Part shown: piece after piece, positions 1 through 9,532 of the stretch
Layout of the letters: every line of letters begins with the position of its first letter
Numbering within the stretch: position 1 is the first letter of the stretch
Translations under genes and position numbers: made by a program
The notes under the pieces: generated by a model
What the model saw: only the letters and a program-made list of their open reading frames with translations
The model's database searches: none
Told to the model about the DNA's origin: nothing
Assembly (NCBI GenBank): GCA_946403315.1
Contig: CAMIZK010000013.1
Span: 1 to 35,536, forward strand
Direction of reading: 5' to 3'
Source: an uncultured Bacteroidales bacterium
GTDB lineage: Bacteria > Bacteroidota > Bacteroidia > Bacteroidales > Paludibacteraceae
DNA: 35,536 nt

Positions 1-188
1 AAATCATTGAGACGATCGTCTTGGCACTCCTCACGTGTTGTGCCGTGGCGCTGGGGATGACGGGTTGTAAGGTATGGCGGACGGTGAACACGACCGCGAC
101 GTACACGACGGCACAGGACTCGGCGAAAACGAGCACGACGATCCAGATGAAGACCGTGGAGGAGTACCATGGGGCGAAGAAGAAATGA
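1..188 (+). CDS. small lipoprotein-like/secreted protein, 5' truncated by window edge
   Basis: Open frame from position 3 to TGA 186-188: IIETIVLALLTCCAVALGMTGCKVWRTVNTTATYTTAQDSAKTSTTIQMKTVEEYHGAKKK; hydrophobic N-terminus with MTGC lipobox-like motif. Confidence 0.55.
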   Translation, partial: IIETIVLALLTCCAVALGMTGCKVWRTVNTTATYTTAQDSAKTSTTIQMKTVEEYHGAKKK

Positions 189-192
189 CGCC

Positions 193-210
193 GGCGACAA
201 CGATGTCGCC
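193..210 (+). repeat. hairpin-containing intergenic repeat, copy 1
   Basis: ggcgaca-acga-tgtcgcc followed by gaaatgcacatt; near-identical copy at 662-679. Confidence 0.7.
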
Positions 211-250
211 GAAATGCACATTATTAACCATTTAAAACCAAATTTTAACT

Positions 251-640
251 ATGGCAAAAGCGAGTTATGCACCCCTGTTTGAGACGGTATCGGGTGCGCT
301 GAACAAGATCAACAAGAAGAGTCCGCATGCGGCGGATCAGAAGATGGTACTGACGACGCACCGTAAGGCGCCGACCACGAATCCGGATTGCTCGAGGGTG
401 TACATTCGAGACCTCAATTCGATTACGCGCAGCACTCCGGTGACCGCGAAAGAGGCCGCTATCCGGCTCCGTTTCTCGACGGTGAGTCAGACGGTGAACA
501 CCCGAATGCACGACCTGACGAAGATCGCTGCAGATCAGGCAGCATTCCTGGCGCAGAAGGACAGCGCGGAAGGTAAGAAGACCCTGAAGAGCTATCTGTG
601 GGCGATCGAGGCGGAGGCGTACGATGCTCAGCAAGGGTAA
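251..640 (+). CDS. conserved hypothetical protein, paralog A
   Basis: 129 aa ORF; shares VSGAL, THR.APT, LRFSTV, DLTKIAADQ.AF.AQKD, GKKTLK.Y.W with the next ORF. Confidence 0.8.
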   Translation: MAKASYAPLFETVSGALNKINKKSPHAADQKMVLTTHRKAPTTNPDCSRVYIRDLNSITRSTPVTAKEAAIRLRFSTVSQTVNTRMHDLTKIAADQAAFLAQKDSAEGKKTLKSYLWAIEAEAYDAQQG

Positions 641-661
641 GGGGTTACGGGACCCGAACCC

Positions 662-679
662 GGCGACAAAGATGTCGCC
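662..679 (+). repeat. hairpin-containing intergenic repeat, copy 2
   Basis: ggcgaca-aaga-tgtcgcc followed by gaaatgcacatt, upstream of paralog B. Confidence 0.7.
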
Positions 680-720
680 GAAATGCACATTGTTTAACAA
701 TCTAAATCTTAACGAAATTT

Positions 721-1107
721 ATGGCACATGTAGAATGGAGCGCCGGAATTGACAGTGTATCCGGCGCATTGAGTAAACCGGGTAAAGGCAGTCAGCACAG
801 TTGTAACAAAATGCTGATCGGTACCCACCGCGTAGCACCGACGGAGAACAACCAATGCAACCGCTTGTATCTCCGCAAGAAAACAGTACGCACCACGCCT
901 GTCACGCCGGATGAGGCAGCAGCACGCCTGCGGTTCTCGACCGTAGCCGCGATGGTGAAGCAGCGTAAAGGTGACCTCACCAAGATCGCAGCCGACCAGC
1001 AAGCCTTCATCGCCCAGAAGGACCTCCCCAGCGGTAAAAAGACCCTCAAGGCTTACTACTGGAAAGTCTGCGGTGACGAGTACGACCAGAACCTCGCTAA
1101 CGGTTAA
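721..1107 (+). CDS. conserved hypothetical protein, paralog B
   Basis: 128 aa ORF, clear tandem paralog of 251..640. Confidence 0.8.
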   Translation: MAHVEWSAGIDSVSGALSKPGKGSQHSCNKMLIGTHRVAPTENNQCNRLYLRKKTVRTTPVTPDEAAARLRFSTVAAMVKQRKGDLTKIAADQQAFIAQKDLPSGKKTLKAYYWKVCGDEYDQNLANG

Positions 1108-1152
1108 TCGTACCGAAAATGCAGAAAAATCTGCAAAAAGAATGGCATATGC

Positions 1153-1183
1153 TTGCATATGTCATTTTTTTTTTGTACCTTTG
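1153..1183 (+). promoter_or_regulatory. Bacteroidota-type promoter (TTG-N20-TACCTTTG)
   Basis: TTG at 1153-1155, TACCTTTG at 1176-1183, upstream of ATG 1204. Confidence 0.7.
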
Positions 1184-1203
1184 CACGCTTTTTGGAAATA
1201 AAG

Positions 1204-1404
1204 ATGGAAATACTGATAGCAATAGGAGCGGTTTTGGTGGCGATGGTGCTGCTGAGCATAGGGGTGATACTGAGGAAGGATCATCGTTTTCGGTCGCAAC
1301 ATATCGCAGAGAATGCGCGTATGAAGCAGGATAAGATTCATTGCGCTACTTCCCAGGATAGAGAGGCTCGGAAAACATCCAAAATGGATGTTTCCGATTT
1401 GTAA
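1204..1404 (+). CDS. small membrane protein (66 aa)
   Basis: MEILIAIGAVLVAMVLLSIGVILRKDHRFRSQHIAENARMKQDKIHCATSQDREARK...; one TM helix; ATG 1204 lies just after the promoter, so the longer ORF start is unlikely. Confidence 0.7.
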   Translation: MEILIAIGAVLVAMVLLSIGVILRKDHRFRSQHIAENARMKQDKIHCATSQDREARKTSKMDVSDL

Positions 1405-1450
1405 TTGGAGATTGGAAATTGGAGATTGGAAATTGGAAATTGCAGATTTA
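1404..1450 (+). repeat. short tandem repeat, unit ~ttggagattggaaa
   Basis: ttggagattggaaattggagattggaaattggaaattg. Confidence 0.85.
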
Positions 1451-1469
1451 AAAATTTAGATTTTAAGAT

Positions 1470-2108
1470 ATGAAAAAAGAAACAATTCAAAATGTAGTTA
1501 ATTCGGTTTTGGCAACGGCAGTCGTTGTCTTGTTTGTACTTCATTTCACTTGCGGCAGCAAGTCGTGTTCTGCTCCGGCAGAGCGTGCTCAGATCGAGGC
1601 ATCGGGTGAGTTGATGCCGATCGCGATTGTGAACACGGATTCGATCCTGTTGCATTACACCTTGGCCGTGGAGGCATCGGAGAAGCTGATGTCGCAATAT
1701 GAGGCGTCGATGGTGCAGCTGGACACGAAGGTGAAAGCCTTCCAGAAAGAGTATGCAACCTTCGAGAAGGACGTGATGGATTTCCAGAAGAAAGTGGAGG
1801 CCGGTGCGTTCCTGAGCCGTGAGCGTGCAGAGAGTGAGCAGAAAAAATTGCAGGACAAGGAGCAGCAGCTGATGGCCAAGCAGCAGGATCTGGAGAACCT
1901 GCGTCAGAAACTGAGCAACGACCTGATGGCTAACCAAGCGGCGCTGACCCAACAGCTGCAGGATTCCGTACAGGCGTATCTGAGCGAGTTCAATGCAGAC
2001 GGTCATCTGCACCTGATCGTCAACGACGCAGTGCTGCTGAATAAAGTAGCCGGCTACGATATTACCGAAGAGGTTATTGAGGCGCTCAATGCGAGATATG
2101 CAAAATGA
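1470..2108 (+). CDS. OmpH/Skp family periplasmic chaperone-like protein
   Basis: N-terminal TM/signal, IAIVNTDSILLHY motif, long coiled coil. Confidence 0.75.
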   Translation: MKKETIQNVVNSVLATAVVVLFVLHFTCGSKSCSAPAERAQIEASGELMPIAIVNTDSILLHYTLAVEASEKLMSQYEASMVQLDTKVKAFQKEYATFEKDVMDFQKKVEAGAFLSRERAESEQKKLQDKEQQLMAKQQDLENLRQKLSNDLMANQAALTQQLQDSVQAYLSEFNADGHLHLIVNDAVLLNKVAGYDITEEVIEALNARYAK

Positions 2109-2190
2109 AAAATGAAAAATGAAAGGTGAAAGGTGAAAGGTGAAAGGTGAAAGGACATATAAGGTGAAAGGTGAAAGGTTAAAGGTAAAA
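2101..2190 (+). repeat. short tandem repeat, unit ~aaaggtg
   Basis: aaatgaaaaatgaaaggtgaaaggtgaaaggtgaaaggtgaaagg...aaggtgaaaggtgaaaggttaaagg; overlaps the 5' end of the next CDS. Confidence 0.9.
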
Positions 2191-3996
2191 GGGATTCTTT
2201 TCCTTTCAATTTTCATTTTTCAATTTTCAACTTGTCTGGCGCAACGAATTCCGGAGATGATCGAGTACACGGAGGTGTATGATTTTCTGGAGGAGTTGAC
2301 GACGGACGGCGTCATACGCACCAATGCGGCCATCAAGCCGTACACGCGGGATTATATCGCGGCGCGGTTGATGGAGGCGCAGGCTAAGGACTCGTTGCTG
2401 AACAAACGGCAGAAGGACGACTTGCAGTTCTACCTGCAGGACTATGCCTTGGAATGCGACACCCTGCCGACGTATTTCAGTTATGGTCACCGGCATGTGA
2501 CGCAATGGAAGACGGAGGTGTCGAATCTGAACCTCGCTGACCCGAGTCTGCATATCCTGACCAAAGACAAGATCTTCAAGATGCGTGTGCGTCCGATATT
2601 GGGCATGGACCTGAGTTACAACAAGAAGGGTCTATGGCAGCACCGCGTCTATGGCGCCGAACTGCAGATGGATATTGCGCATCATCTCAGTATCTGGGGT
2701 TCGATACGCGATAACAGCTGGTCCGGTTTAGGTGTGGACGGTTCCAAACTGACCAAGCCGGGATATCTGAACAACCTGGCCGGTGTGCAGTACAAGGAAG
2801 CGAACTACGGCGGTGACTTCTCCGATTCGAGAGGAGGTATATCGCTCTACACCTGGTGGGGTTCCATCGGTGTACAACGGGAACGGATCACCTGGGGTGA
2901 CGCACAGCATTGTTCGAACATCCTGTCCGGTCATAACCCGGCGGTACCGATGTTCACCATCCAACTGACGCCCTGCAAATGGTTCCAATTCGATTATTTC
3001 CATGCATGGCTGCCGTCGAACGTGATCGATTCCACCTATTACTATACCGAACGCGAGAAAGAAGGCGTGACGGGTAGGGAATATCGTCCGGCCAATAAGT
3101 TCATGGCGGCGAATATGTTCACTTTCATGCCCTGTAAGTACGTGCAGTTCAGTTTCGGTAACTCGATTGTGTATGCGGAACGGAACGTGCAAGCGGCGTA
3201 TTTCATTCCTATCGCGTTCTATAAGTCGCTGGATCACCTGCTGACGAAGGGCTTGGGTTCGGAGAACCAGAACAGTCAGGCTTTTGCCACCATCACGGTA
3301 CGCCCGACGGATCATCTGCGGCTGTACGGTTCGTTCTTCCTGGATGAGTTTAAGTTAGCGCGTCTGAAGAAAGATAATCCGGAGCATAACCTCGTGTCGT
3401 ACTTAGTGGGCTTTAACTGGTCCGGCTGGCCGGTGAAGGGTCTGTCGGTACGCGGTGAGTTCATGCGTTCGTATATCGCCTGTTACACCCATTCGATCAA
3501 GGTGCTGGACTTCACGTCCAACAGTTACAACATGGGCCATTATATGGGCGACAACGCGCAGTCGATCTTTGTGCAGTTGAGTTACCGTCCGGTACGTGGT
3601 CTTAGGCTGACCTTGGACTATACGCAGGACACCAAGTACCGTGCGTATGATTATATCCGTGCTTACATTGCCGGACAACGGAATACGACCACACCGATCA
3701 TCGCGCAGAAACCCTTTGACGAACCCATCTGGCGCAATGACCAGGTGCAGTTCAGGGCGACGTATGAGGTGTTTAATAACTGCTATGCGCATGTGGATTT
3801 TACATGGAACAACGCCCGTGCCTATGCGCCTACGTCGGAAAGGATTCCGGGTGAAGACCGGGGATGGAATGCCGACGGTACGTCCAAGGAGTTAGCAGGC
3901 GATGAGTTGGCGAACTACTACCTCAATAAATATACCCCGACATACCTGCAGGGTGTGAACTACACGTTCAGTTGTGGGTTGAGTTTCGGGTTTTAA
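2140..3996 (+). CDS. capsule assembly Wzi-like outer membrane protein
   Basis: 618 aa, signal peptide, beta-barrel-like pattern, aromatic residue near C-terminus (FSCGLSFGF). Confidence 0.55.
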   Translation: MKGERTYKVKGERLKVKGILFLSIFIFQFSTCLAQRIPEMIEYTEVYDFLEELTTDGVIRTNAAIKPYTRDYIAARLMEAQAKDSLLNKRQKDDLQFYLQDYALECDTLPTYFSYGHRHVTQWKTEVSNLNLADPSLHILTKDKIFKMRVRPILGMDLSYNKKGLWQHRVYGAELQMDIAHHLSIWGSIRDNSWSGLGVDGSKLTKPGYLNNLAGVQYKEANYGGDFSDSRGGISLYTWWGSIGVQRERITWGDAQHCSNILSGHNPAVPMFTIQLTPCKWFQFDYFHAWLPSNVIDSTYYYTEREKEGVTGREYRPANKFMAANMFTFMPCKYVQFSFGNSIVYAERNVQAAYFIPIAFYKSLDHLLTKGLGSENQNSQAFATITVRPTDHLRLYGSFFLDEFKLARLKKDNPEHNLVSYLVGFNWSGWPVKGLSVRGEFMRSYIACYTHSIKVLDFTSNSYNMGHYMGDNAQSIFVQLSYRPVRGLRLTLDYTQDTKYRAYDYIRAYIAGQRNTTTPIIAQKPFDEPIWRNDQVQFRATYEVFNNCYAHVDFTWNNARAYAPTSERIPGEDRGWNADGTSKELAGDELANYYLNKYTPTYLQGVNYTFSCGLSFGF

Positions 3997-4000
3997 TGAA

Positions 4001-4067
4001 TAGACCGGTCTACGACCTCAAAGTAGAAAGACCGCTTCGCTCAAAGTAGAAAGCAATTTGTAGAAAG
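4001..4067 (+). repeat. AGTAGAAAG/ACCG...CTCAAAG repeat, left copy
   Basis: tagaccggtctacgacctcaaagtagaaagaccgcttcgctcaaagtagaaagcaatttgtagaaag. Confidence 0.85.
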
Positions 4068-4069
4068 CT

Positions 4070-4441
4070 ATGATACATAATTTTAGAGAATTAGTTGTTT
4101 GGCAAAAGTCAATGGAGTTGACTAAGCAGGTGTATGCACAGACAAAGGCGTTCCCTTCCCATGAGTTATATGGATTGACTTCTCAAATACAAAGAGCAGC
4201 GGTATCTATTCCAACCAATATAGCAGAAGGAGCAGGCCGTTCTACCAATAAGGACTTATGCCATTTCTTAAGTTTCTCAATAGGTTCTGCTTACGAACTT
4301 GAAACAGAACTTAGTCTTGCAAAAGAGTTTGAGTATATAAGTGCAGATGTATACGAGGATTTACATCTACAACTTATAGAGGTACAGAAAATGTTATATG
4401 GATTAATAAATAAACACCAAAATATTAATGACGGAAAGTAG
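4070..4441 (+). CDS. four-helix bundle protein (23S rRNA intervening-sequence protein family)
   Basis: FRELVVWQKSMELTKQVY...FPSHELYGLTSQIQRAAVSIPTNIAEGAGR: family signature. Confidence 0.92.
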   Translation: MIHNFRELVVWQKSMELTKQVYAQTKAFPSHELYGLTSQIQRAAVSIPTNIAEGAGRSTNKDLCHFLSFSIGSAYELETELSLAKEFEYISADVYEDLHLQLIEVQKMLYGLINKHQNINDGK

Positions 4442-4493
4442 ATGGCTTTGAGTAGCTTGTCTACGGTCTTTCTACTTTCTACTTTTTACTTAT
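4442..4493 (-). repeat. AGTAGAAAG/ACCG...CTCAAAG repeat, right copy, inverted
   Basis: Reverse complement reads gataagtaaaaagtagaaagtagaaagaccgtagacaagctactcaaagccat. Confidence 0.85.
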
Positions 4494-4494
4494 C

Positions 4495-6138
4495 ATGAAA
4501 AAAGAAATTCAATTCTCCCTTGTCTATCGGGACATGTGGCAGAGTAGTGGCAAGTATGTGCCGCGTAAAGATCAATTGGCGAAGATTGCACCCGTCATCA
4601 TCGACATGGGTTGCTTTGACCGTGTGGAGACCAACGGCGGTGCCAGTGAGCAAGTGAACCTCTTGTACGGCGAGAACCCGAACCAAGCCGTTCGTACGTT
4701 CTGCAAGCCGTTCAACGAGGCGGGTATCAAGACCCATATGTTGGACCGTGGTCTGAACGCATTGCGTATGAACCCGGTACCGGCCGATGTGCGTCAACTC
4801 ATGTACAAAGTAAAACATGCGCAAGGCACGGATATCACCCGTATCTTCTGCGGTCTGAATGATCCCCGTAACATCATCCCGTCTATCAAATGGGCCAAGG
4901 AAGCCGGTATGACGGCGCAGGCCACGATGTGTATCACCTATTCGAAGGTACACACGGCGGAGTACTATATCAACCTTGCCGAGCAACTGATTGCAGGCGG
5001 TGCGCAGGAGATCTGTCTGAAGGACATGGCGGGTATCGGTCGTCCGCATATGCTCGGCGTTATCGTAGCCGCAATCAAGGAGAAACATCCGGATATCATC
5101 ATTCAGTACCACGGTCATACCGGACCGGGTTTCAGTGTGGCTTCGATGCTCGAAGTGGCCAAAGCCGGTGGTGACGTGCTGGACGTAGCGATGGAACCGC
5201 TCAGTTGGGGTAAGGTACATCCGGACGTGATCACCATTCAGGCGATGCTCAAAGATGCCGGATTCCTGGTAAAAGATATCAACATGAAAGCCTACATGGA
5301 GGCACGTTCGCTCACGCAGGAGTTCATCGATGATTTCCTCGGTTATTGGATCGATCCGAAGAATGCGCTCATGACCTCGTTGCTCGTAGGCTGCGGTCTG
5401 CCGGGCGGTATGATGGGTTCGCTCATGGCGGATCTCAAAGGCATGCATGCGGCGATCAATGCGAACCTCAAGAAGAAAGGCGAGAAAGAACTGAGCGAAG
5501 ACGAGTTGTTGGTTCAACTCTTCGACGAGGTACAGCGTATCTGGCCGATGTTGGGAACACCGTGTCTCGTGACACCGTTCAGTCAGTACGTGAAGAACGC
5601 GGCACTCATGAACCTCTTCAGCCGTTCGATGGGCGAGAAAGACTTCACGCGCATGGACCCGGCGATGTGGGGTATGATCCTTGGTAAGTCCGGTAAGTTA
5701 CCGGGTGAGTTGGCTCCTGAGATCATCGAATTGGCGAAAGAGAAAGGCTATGAGTTCTACACTGACGATCCGCAGAAGTTGTATCCGAACGTGCTGCCGC
5801 AGTTCATCAAAGAGATGAAGGAACTGGGTTGGGATAGAGGACAGGACGACGAGGAGTTGTTCGAGTTCGCTATGCACGAGAAGCAGTACCGTGAGTACAA
5901 GAGCGGTCTGGCCAAAGAGCAGTTCCTCAAGGACCTCGAAGAGCGTCGTGCGAAAGCAGGAGTAGTAGTCGAAAGTCAAAAGACCGCTCCGCTCAAAGAT
6001 GAAAGCAAAAATGCTGACGAGTTGGCTGCTGTAGCATATGCTTTGTACTTGGCAGGCAAGAAACCCAAAGAGGGTATTATCACGCTGCCGGAAATTCACC
6101 CATCTGCATGGAATCATAAATATTATACACTTAAATAA
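4495..6138 (+). CDS. biotin-dependent carboxyltransferase (pyruvate carboxylase subunit B / oxaloacetate decarboxylase alpha-like) with C-terminal tail
   Basis: [67 protein letters not shown]. Confidence 0.88.
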   Translation: MKKEIQFSLVYRDMWQSSGKYVPRKDQLAKIAPVIIDMGCFDRVETNGGASEQVNLLYGENPNQAVRTFCKPFNEAGIKTHMLDRGLNALRMNPVPADVRQLMYKVKHAQGTDITRIFCGLNDPRNIIPSIKWAKEAGMTAQATMCITYSKVHTAEYYINLAEQLIAGGAQEICLKDMAGIGRPHMLGVIVAAIKEKHPDIIIQYHGHTGPGFSVASMLEVAKAGGDVLDVAMEPLSWGKVHPDVITIQAMLKDAGFLVKDINMKAYMEARSLTQEFIDDFLGYWIDPKNALMTSLLVGCGLPGGMMGSLMADLKGMHAAINANLKKKGEKELSEDELLVQLFDEVQRIWPMLGTPCLVTPFSQYVKNAALMNLFSRSMGEKDFTRMDPAMWGMILGKSGKLPGELAPEIIELAKEKGYEFYTDDPQKLYPNVLPQFIKEMKELGWDRGQDDEELFEFAMHEKQYREYKSGLAKEQFLKDLEERRAKAGVVVESQKTAPLKDESKNADELAAVAYALYLAGKKPKEGIITLPEIHPSAWNHKYYTLK

Positions 6139-6139
6139 C

Positions 6140-7219
6140 ATGAAAAAGTATAACTTTAATGCAGGACCGAGTATCCTGCCGCAAGAAGTGATCAAACAGA
6201 CTGCAGAAGCGGTCATCGATTTTCAAGGTGAAGGACTTTCTGTACTGGAGATCTCCCACCGTGCGAAATATTTCCAACCCGTCATGGACGAGGCGGAAGC
6301 ACTGATGAAAGAACTGCTCAATATCCCGGAGGGATACCGTGTGCTGTTCTTAGGCGGTGGTGCCAGCCTGCAGTTCTGCATGGTGCCGTTTAACCTGTTA
6401 GAGCACAAGGCAGCGTACCTGAACACCGGTGTATGGAGCAAGAAAGCACTGAAAGAAGCAAAGGGTTTCGGTGAAGCAGTCGAAGTAGCTGCCAGCACGG
6501 ATTCGATTCCGACGGACTATGAGATTCCGCAGGATGCCGATTACTTCCATATCACCACCAACAACACCATCTTCGGTACCGAGATCAACGATGAGAAACT
6601 CGCTGAGATCTACCGCAAGAAAGGTAAAGTAGCTTTGGTAGCTGATATGAGTTCGGATATCCTGAGTCGTCCGATCGACGTGAGCCAGTACGACATCATC
6701 TACGGTGGTGCGCAGAAGAACTTAGCGCCGGCCGGTGTGACCTTCGTGATCATTAAAGAGAGTTGCCTCGGTAAAGTGAGCCGTTATATCCCGACGATGC
6801 TGAACTACCAGACGCATATCGACAACGGATCGATGTTCAATACCCCGCCGGTACTGCCGGTTTATACCGCTGTGCTGACGCTGCGTTGGCTCAAAGCAAA
6901 CGGTGGTGTGAAATGGATTCAGGCACGTAACAAAGCCAAAGCCGACTTGCTGTACAAGTGCCTCGATGAGTCCAAACTCTTCATGCCGACGATCTCCAAA
7001 AAAGAGGATCGCAGCTGCATGAACATCTGCTTCGTCTTCAAGCCGGAGTATGCGGAGTTGCAGGATGACTTCTTTAAGTTCGCTACTGAGCGTGGTATGG
7101 TAGGAATCAAGGGTCACCGTCTGGTAGGCGGATTCCGTGCTTCCTGCTACAATGCGATGGATATCGAAGGTGTGCAGGCACTGGTAGATTGCATCCATGA
7201 ATATGAGAAACTCCATTAA
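6140..7219 (+). CDS. serC: phosphoserine aminotransferase
   Basis: [18 protein letters not shown]..., [20 protein letters not shown] 6140 is the plausible start within the longer ORF. Confidence 0.95.
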   Translation: MKKYNFNAGPSILPQEVIKQTAEAVIDFQGEGLSVLEISHRAKYFQPVMDEAEALMKELLNIPEGYRVLFLGGGASLQFCMVPFNLLEHKAAYLNTGVWSKKALKEAKGFGEAVEVAASTDSIPTDYEIPQDADYFHITTNNTIFGTEINDEKLAEIYRKKGKVALVADMSSDILSRPIDVSQYDIIYGGAQKNLAPAGVTFVIIKESCLGKVSRYIPTMLNYQTHIDNGSMFNTPPVLPVYTAVLTLRWLKANGGVKWIQARNKAKADLLYKCLDESKLFMPTISKKEDRSCMNICFVFKPEYAELQDDFFKFATERGMVGIKGHRLVGGFRASCYNAMDIEGVQALVDCIHEYEKLH

Positions 7220-7296
7220 TTATGGGCTTCTCCTATATCATGCCTGTGACACATATCAAAGGCAAAACATTGGAATTAACCTCATTATTTGAAACA

Positions 7297-8217
7297 ATGA
7301 AAGTTTTAGTAGCAACAGAGAAACCCTTTGCGAAAGTAGCCGTGGACGGTATTCGTGAAGTGGTAGAAGGTGCCGGATACGAGTTGGCACTGTTGGAGAA
7401 ATATACAGACAAGGCGCAGCTGTTAGAGGCTGTAGCAGACGCCGACGCCATCATCATCCGTTCGGATATTGTGGATGCCGAAGTGTTGGACGCTGCCAAG
7501 CAGCTTAAGATCGTGGTTCGTGCCGGTGCCGGTTACGATAACATCGATCTCGATTCCGCTACGGCGCACAAAGTGGTAGCGATGAACACACCGGGTCAGA
7601 ACAGTAATGCCGTTGCTGAGTTGGCACTGGGTCTGATGGTGTACGCCGTGCGTAACCTGTACAACGGAACATCCGGTACAGAGCTCAAGGGCAAGAAACT
7701 CGGTATCCATGCCTTCGGTAACGTAGGCCGTAATGTAGCACGCATTGCACAAGGTTTCGGCATGGACGTCTATGCGTACGATGCCTATTGTCCGGATGAG
7801 GCGATGGTAGCCGCTAATGTACATCCGCTGCACAGTGCAGAGGAGTTGTACAGCACTTGCGACATCGTCAGCCTGCATATCCCGGCTACGGCGGAGACCA
7901 AGAATAGCATCAACCATGACCTGGTGAATCGCATGCCGAAGGGTGGTGTCCTGGTTAACACAGCCCGTAAGGAAGTGATCGATGAAGAAGGTCTGATCGC
8001 CTTGATGCAGGAGCGTACCGATCTGAAGTACATGACGGATATCATGCCGGTAGCAGACGCGAAGTTCCGTACCCTTTTCGAAGGACGTTACTTCGCAACC
8101 CCGAAGAAGATGGGCGCACAAACAGCCGAAGCCAATATCAATGCCGGTATCGCAGCAGCCAAACAGATTGTGGACTTCTTCCAAAACGGTAACACACGCT
8201 TCCAAGTCAATAAATGA
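7297..8217 (+). CDS. serA: D-3-phosphoglycerate dehydrogenase
   Basis: MKVLVATEKPFA..., VRAGAGYDNID, LGIHAFGNVGRNVA, NTARKEVIDEEGL; adjacent to serC. Confidence 0.92.
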   Translation: MKVLVATEKPFAKVAVDGIREVVEGAGYELALLEKYTDKAQLLEAVADADAIIIRSDIVDAEVLDAAKQLKIVVRAGAGYDNIDLDSATAHKVVAMNTPGQNSNAVAELALGLMVYAVRNLYNGTSGTELKGKKLGIHAFGNVGRNVARIAQGFGMDVYAYDAYCPDEAMVAANVHPLHSAEELYSTCDIVSLHIPATAETKNSINHDLVNRMPKGGVLVNTARKEVIDEEGLIALMQERTDLKYMTDIMPVADAKFRTLFEGRYFATPKKMGAQTAEANINAGIAAAKQIVDFFQNGNTRFQVNK

Positions 8218-9461
8218 TCAAGCGTTTAGTAACAATAGTTTTGACCCTTTGTGCGGTCGTTTCCTACGCCTCGGATATCGAGTGCGTAGGAACGGCTACG
8301 CAGGTGTTGGACGGCAGGGATACGGTGTTTGTGTTCAAGGACGAGATCCATCTGCGGTGTAAGACCGGTGCTACGGATTGGTACCGTGGAGACGGTTCGG
8401 TCTATGCCACCAACACGGATGAGATCTATCCGGATGAGGGTTGTTACCGCGTGAACGGAAGCCATTTCTGCGTGCGTCTGTGTCAGACGATCGACGATCT
8501 GGATTTTACCGTCGAGACGAGTTGCGACAACACGATTCTGCATGTGACCGGATCTATAGGCGCGCACGCGCACACGTATTCCTTATCTTATAATGCACTT
8601 GCTTGGAACACGGAAGAGTGGGCGGATTCGCTGGCTACCCAGACGGGAGACTTGAAGCCGACGATTCTCTTACCGCCCTTATACGGACCGACGGCTATTC
8701 GTCTCTGTTACGACACCGACATCCGGGATGCGTTGGGTTTGGATTCCGCTTGTGTGGAGGTGAATGTACCGATCGATAGCATCAAGGCCGTTAAGATGGA
8801 GTTGACTTCCTTGGCCACGGCACGGGGAGCGGAAGGTGAGCAATCCAATGAACGAAACCGCCCGACGTCCCAAACTTTGATTCAAGGTTCGGAGTATAGC
8901 GGTCCGTTAGAGGTGGCGTTCTATTCGAATCCGACACCGGCAGTGCAGTTCTTTGAGTGGGCGATCTATAAATCGAATCAGAAGATCGTGTCCCGTTATG
9001 ACCAGGACATCCGTTATGTGTTCTCGGAGCCCGGTGCCTATCGGGTAGTTTGCAAAGTGAATAACGCGACTTGTGCTTCTGATTCCATGGAGACAGCGGT
9101 GCAGATCTCGGAATCCTATCTGGCGGTGCCGAATGTGTTCACGCCGAATGGAGACGGAAAGAACGATGAGTTTAGGGTAGCATACCGTTCGCTGCGTGAG
9201 TTCCATTGCTGGGTATATAACCGCTGGGGCAAACTCGTCTATGCATGGGATGATCCGGCCAAAGGCTGGGACGGTACGATCAATGGTCGTCCGGCGGCTG
9301 CAGGAGCCTATTTCTATGTCATCCGGGCGTTGGGCACCGATGCCGCAAAGGATGCATCGTTCATCGGTATCAAAGCTGTGTACACCAAGAAGAAACTCAA
9401 TGCAGACGAGTCCGTGATCGGCGTCTATCAGATGAGTGGAGATATTAATTTATTGAGATAA
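8214..9461 (+). CDS. secreted protein with CHU_C / gliding-motility-associated C-terminal (type B T9SS) domain
   Basis: NVFTPNGDGKNDEFRV...WVYNRWGKLVYAW...GWDGTINGRPAAAGAYFYVI. Confidence 0.9.
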   Translation: MIKRLVTIVLTLCAVVSYASDIECVGTATQVLDGRDTVFVFKDEIHLRCKTGATDWYRGDGSVYATNTDEIYPDEGCYRVNGSHFCVRLCQTIDDLDFTVETSCDNTILHVTGSIGAHAHTYSLSYNALAWNTEEWADSLATQTGDLKPTILLPPLYGPTAIRLCYDTDIRDALGLDSACVEVNVPIDSIKAVKMELTSLATARGAEGEQSNERNRPTSQTLIQGSEYSGPLEVAFYSNPTPAVQFFEWAIYKSNQKIVSRYDQDIRYVFSEPGAYRVVCKVNNATCASDSMETAVQISESYLAVPNVFTPNGDGKNDEFRVAYRSLREFHCWVYNRWGKLVYAWDDPAKGWDGTINGRPAAAGAYFYVIRALGTDAAKDASFIGIKAVYTKKKLNADESVIGVYQMSGDINLLR

Positions 9462-9525
9462 TAGACCGCTACGCTCAAAGTAGAAAGACAAAAGTATAAA
9501 GACAAAAGTATAAAGACAAAATATA
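9462..9525 (+). repeat. AGACCGCTACGCTCAAAGTAGAAAG repeat plus acaaaagtataaag tandem units
   Basis: tagaccgctacgctcaaagtagaaagacaaaagtataaagacaaaagtataaagac fills the spacer before the M3 peptidase gene. Confidence 0.85.
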
Positions 9526-9532
9526 TTAACGA

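Noticed and set aside
1373-1393. Hairpin aaacatcc-aaaat-ggatgttt at the 3' end of the small membrane protein gene
   Set aside because: Could be a weak terminator but lacks a U tract and lies in coding sequence; not strong enough to call.
2101-2190. CRISPR array
   Set aside because: Units are 7-8 bp, contiguous and lack spacers.
1338-2216. 292-aa minus-strand ORF
   Set aside because: Antisense to the OmpH-like gene and made partly of intergenic repeats (low-complexity FTFHLSPFIFHFSF).
4001-4493. Diversity-generating retroelement (four-helix protein resembles Avd)
   Set aside because: No reverse transcriptase, template repeat or variable repeat visible nearby; IVS-family protein explains the match.
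4486-5517. 343-aa minus-strand ORF
   Set aside because: Antisense shadow of the carboxyltransferase gene; no recognizable family, composition typical of reverse-complement coding.
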